Below, one piece after another: positions 6,099 through 7,227 of a DNA stretch of 7,227 bases. Source of the DNA: an uncultured euryarchaeote (GTDB lineage: Archaea > Thermoplasmatota > Poseidoniia > Poseidoniales > Poseidoniaceae); the NCBI GenBank assembly GCA_937892665.1, contig CALBJF010000092.1:1-7227 (forward strand), given 5' to 3'. Each line of letters starts with the position of its first letter. The first letter of the stretch is position 1. Position numbers and translations under genes: made by a program. The notes under the pieces were generated by a model. It ran no database searches. It saw only the letters and a list, made by a program, of their open reading frames with translations, and was not told where the DNA came from.

Positions 6099-6104
6099 GG
6101 AGGG
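6099..6104 (+). promoter_or_regulatory. Shine-Dalgarno site of ribD
   Basis: GGAGGG stands five nt before the ATG at 6110. The ATG at 6107 would be only two nt away and the one at 6080 lies upstream of the site, so this element selects 6110. Confidence 0.6.
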
Positions 6105-6109
6105 TCATG

Positions 6110-7135
6110 ATGGATTGGTCAGAATCTGATATCAAATTCATGCACAGAGCCCTTGCTGTGGCTGAGCGTGGCAGAGGGAACGTCAGCCCTAATCCGCTTG
6201 TAGGCTGTGTCTTGGTCAAAGATGGACAAATCATCGCAGAAGGTTGGCACGATCATCTCGGAGGATTGCATGCAGAACAGATGGCAATCCACGATGCAGA
6301 AGCCAAAGGAAACTCTCCAAATGGAGCAACTGCTTACGTCACACTCGAACCTTGTAATCACTATGGCAGAACACCCCCTTGCACCGAAGCATTGCTTTGG
6401 TCAGGCGTCAAAAACGTGATTGTTGCACACCATGATCCGAATCCTACAGTCCGTGGAGAAGGCATTGCTGTCCTTGAGAAAGCCGGAATCAGTGTCAAGA
6501 CTGGCCTGCTCGAGCATGAAGCAGCTCAACAAATGCGACCTTTTCTCCATTGGTGTGAACACCGCAGACCAATGGTAACTGTGAAAATGGCTGTTGATGC
6601 AAATGGTTCAGTTGATGATCGATCAGAACAAGCCCAGCGCTTCACAAGTGAAGCATGCTTGGATGAAGTCCATCGATTACGGATGGATTGCGATGCAATC
6701 TTAGTCGGTGCTGAAACCATACAACGAGACAATCCAACCCTTACGGTTCGTCGTGTCGAAACAGAGAAACAACCTTTGCGAGTTGTTCTTGATCCGAATG
6801 AACGAACCCCTTCAGATGCAATCGTGTATAATGATGAGCACGAAACATTACGCATCGGGTCTGACTTTACTGGATTAATTCCTCTTCTCAATCGATTAGG
6901 TGATTTACCGCGCCAACGACTTCTCGTTGAAGGAGGCCCTAAGACAGTTCATGCCTTCCTTGCGGAAGGATTAGTCGACGAGTTCTATCTTGTTCAAAGC
7001 GATGTAATTCATCAACAACCCATTGCTTCCAATATTGATAATGATCTCTTATCCAGTTCAGGACTTGCTTTTGTTCGAAATGAACAATGGGGAGATGAGA
7101 CCGTATCAATATGGACGCGTACGCCCTTGCAGTAA
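6110..7135 (+). CDS. ribD: Bifunctional riboflavin biosynthesis protein RibD (pyrimidine deaminase / 5-amino-6-(5-phosphoribosylamino)uracil reductase)
   Basis: Cytosolic enzyme for two steps of riboflavin (FMN/FAD) synthesis: deamination of the diaminopyrimidine made by GTP cyclohydrolase II, then NADPH-dependent reduction of the ribosyl side chain. The N-terminal deaminase domain (about 1-145) has PNPLVGCVLV (27-36), the zinc-site HAE (54-56) and TLEPCNHYGRTPPC (78-91), supplying His54, Glu56, Cys82 and Cys91. The reductase domain (about 152-341) has VTVKMAVDANGSV (156-168), ILVGAETIQRDNPTLTVR (197-214) and LLVEGGPKTV (271-280). The 341-residue length is close to the normal bacterial RibD size, so both domains appear complete. 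I prefer ATG 6110 because of the GGAGGG before it; upstream ATGs at 6080 and 6107 are in frame. No other rib gene is in the window. The stop lies 12 nt from the convergent tRNA-Arg. Confidence 0.94.
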   Translation: MDWSESDIKFMHRALAVAERGRGNVSPNPLVGCVLVKDGQIIAEGWHDHLGGLHAEQMAIHDAEAKGNSPNGATAYVTLEPCNHYGRTPPCTEALLWSGVKNVIVAHHDPNPTVRGEGIAVLEKAGISVKTGLLEHEAAQQMRPFLHWCEHRRPMVTVKMAVDANGSVDDRSEQAQRFTSEACLDEVHRLRMDCDAILVGAETIQRDNPTLTVRRVETEKQPLRVVLDPNERTPSDAIVYNDEHETLRIGSDFTGLIPLLNRLGDLPRQRLLVEGGPKTVHAFLAEGLVDEFYLVQSDVIHQQPIASNIDNDLLSSSGLAFVRNEQWGDETVSIWTRTPLQ

Positions 7136-7147
7136 TGCTGTTGAGAA

Positions 7148-7221
7148 CGGGCGATGCAGGATTCGAACCCACGTCCCCGGCTCCGAAGGCCGGAAGGATA
7201 TCCAGACTACCCCAATCGCCC
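7148..7221 (-). tRNA. tRNA-Arg(UCG)
   Basis: Read on the minus strand, the acceptor GGGCGAT (7221-7215) pairs with ATCGCCC (7155-7149), and G at 7148 is the discriminator. The D arm has G18-G19 at 7203-7202 and A20 at 7201, an arginine identity base. The anticodon stem CCGGC/GCCGG encloses CTTCGGA (7188-7182), with anticodon TCG at 7186-7184. The T arm is GTGGG/CCTGC around TTCGAAT. The variable loop is short (class I), there is no intron, and CCA is not encoded. The D stem is weak (a G-U pair at 10-25 and a U-U at 13-22). It decodes CGA and, by wobble, other CGN codons. Confidence 0.95.
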
Positions 7222-7227
7222 TGTTTT

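Noticed and set aside
6080..6109. ATG at 6080 as the ribD start (adding 10 residues)
   Set aside because: It has no good Shine-Dalgarno site, while GGAGGG at 6099-6104 is well placed for 6110, and the family normally begins close to the D-x-x-F/Y-M motif reached from 6110.

Overview
The window looks like chromosomal DNA of an aerobic archaeon, most plausibly a marine Thermoplasmatota-type lineage such as Poseidoniales (Marine Group II). Support is indirect. Both tRNA genes lack an encoded CCA. Shine-Dalgarno sites of the GGTGA/GGAGG type sit close to the starts. A secreted copper chaperone carries large extracellular repeat insertions and a C-terminal membrane anchor, and a lipobox protein has a long disordered cytoplasmic tail. 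No marker gene here fixes the taxon, so the assignment is an inference.

Left part (1-3278, + strand): a respiratory operon. The last bases of an upstream gene are followed by heme-copper oxidase subunit III (coxC, with an unusual four-helix, His-rich N-terminal extension), a small subunit IV-like protein, and a Sco/SenC copper chaperone. Sco proteins deliver copper to the CuA centre of oxidase subunit II, so the three genes form a structural-plus-assembly cluster; subunits I and II are presumably just upstream. All three stop-to-start gaps are exactly 9 nt, which suggests translational coupling. The Sco protein is the most interesting gene. About 270 residues (two Trp-rich repeats and a four-Cys EGF-like module) lie between its CxxxC half and a second Sco-like His segment near the C-terminus.

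Middle (3279-4924): a tRNA-Ser(UGA), then a predicted lipoprotein of unknown function. It has an ectodomain, one transmembrane helix and a roughly 200-residue low-complexity cytoplasmic tail.

Right part (4925-7227): a diacylglycerol/sphingosine-kinase-type lipid kinase on the minus strand, convergent with the lipoprotein gene. It is divergent from a bifunctional bacterial-type RibD (riboflavin synthesis). A tRNA-Arg(UCG) on the minus strand closes the window. No stretch above 300 bases lacks a gene, and I saw no insertion sequence, CRISPR array or phage gene.
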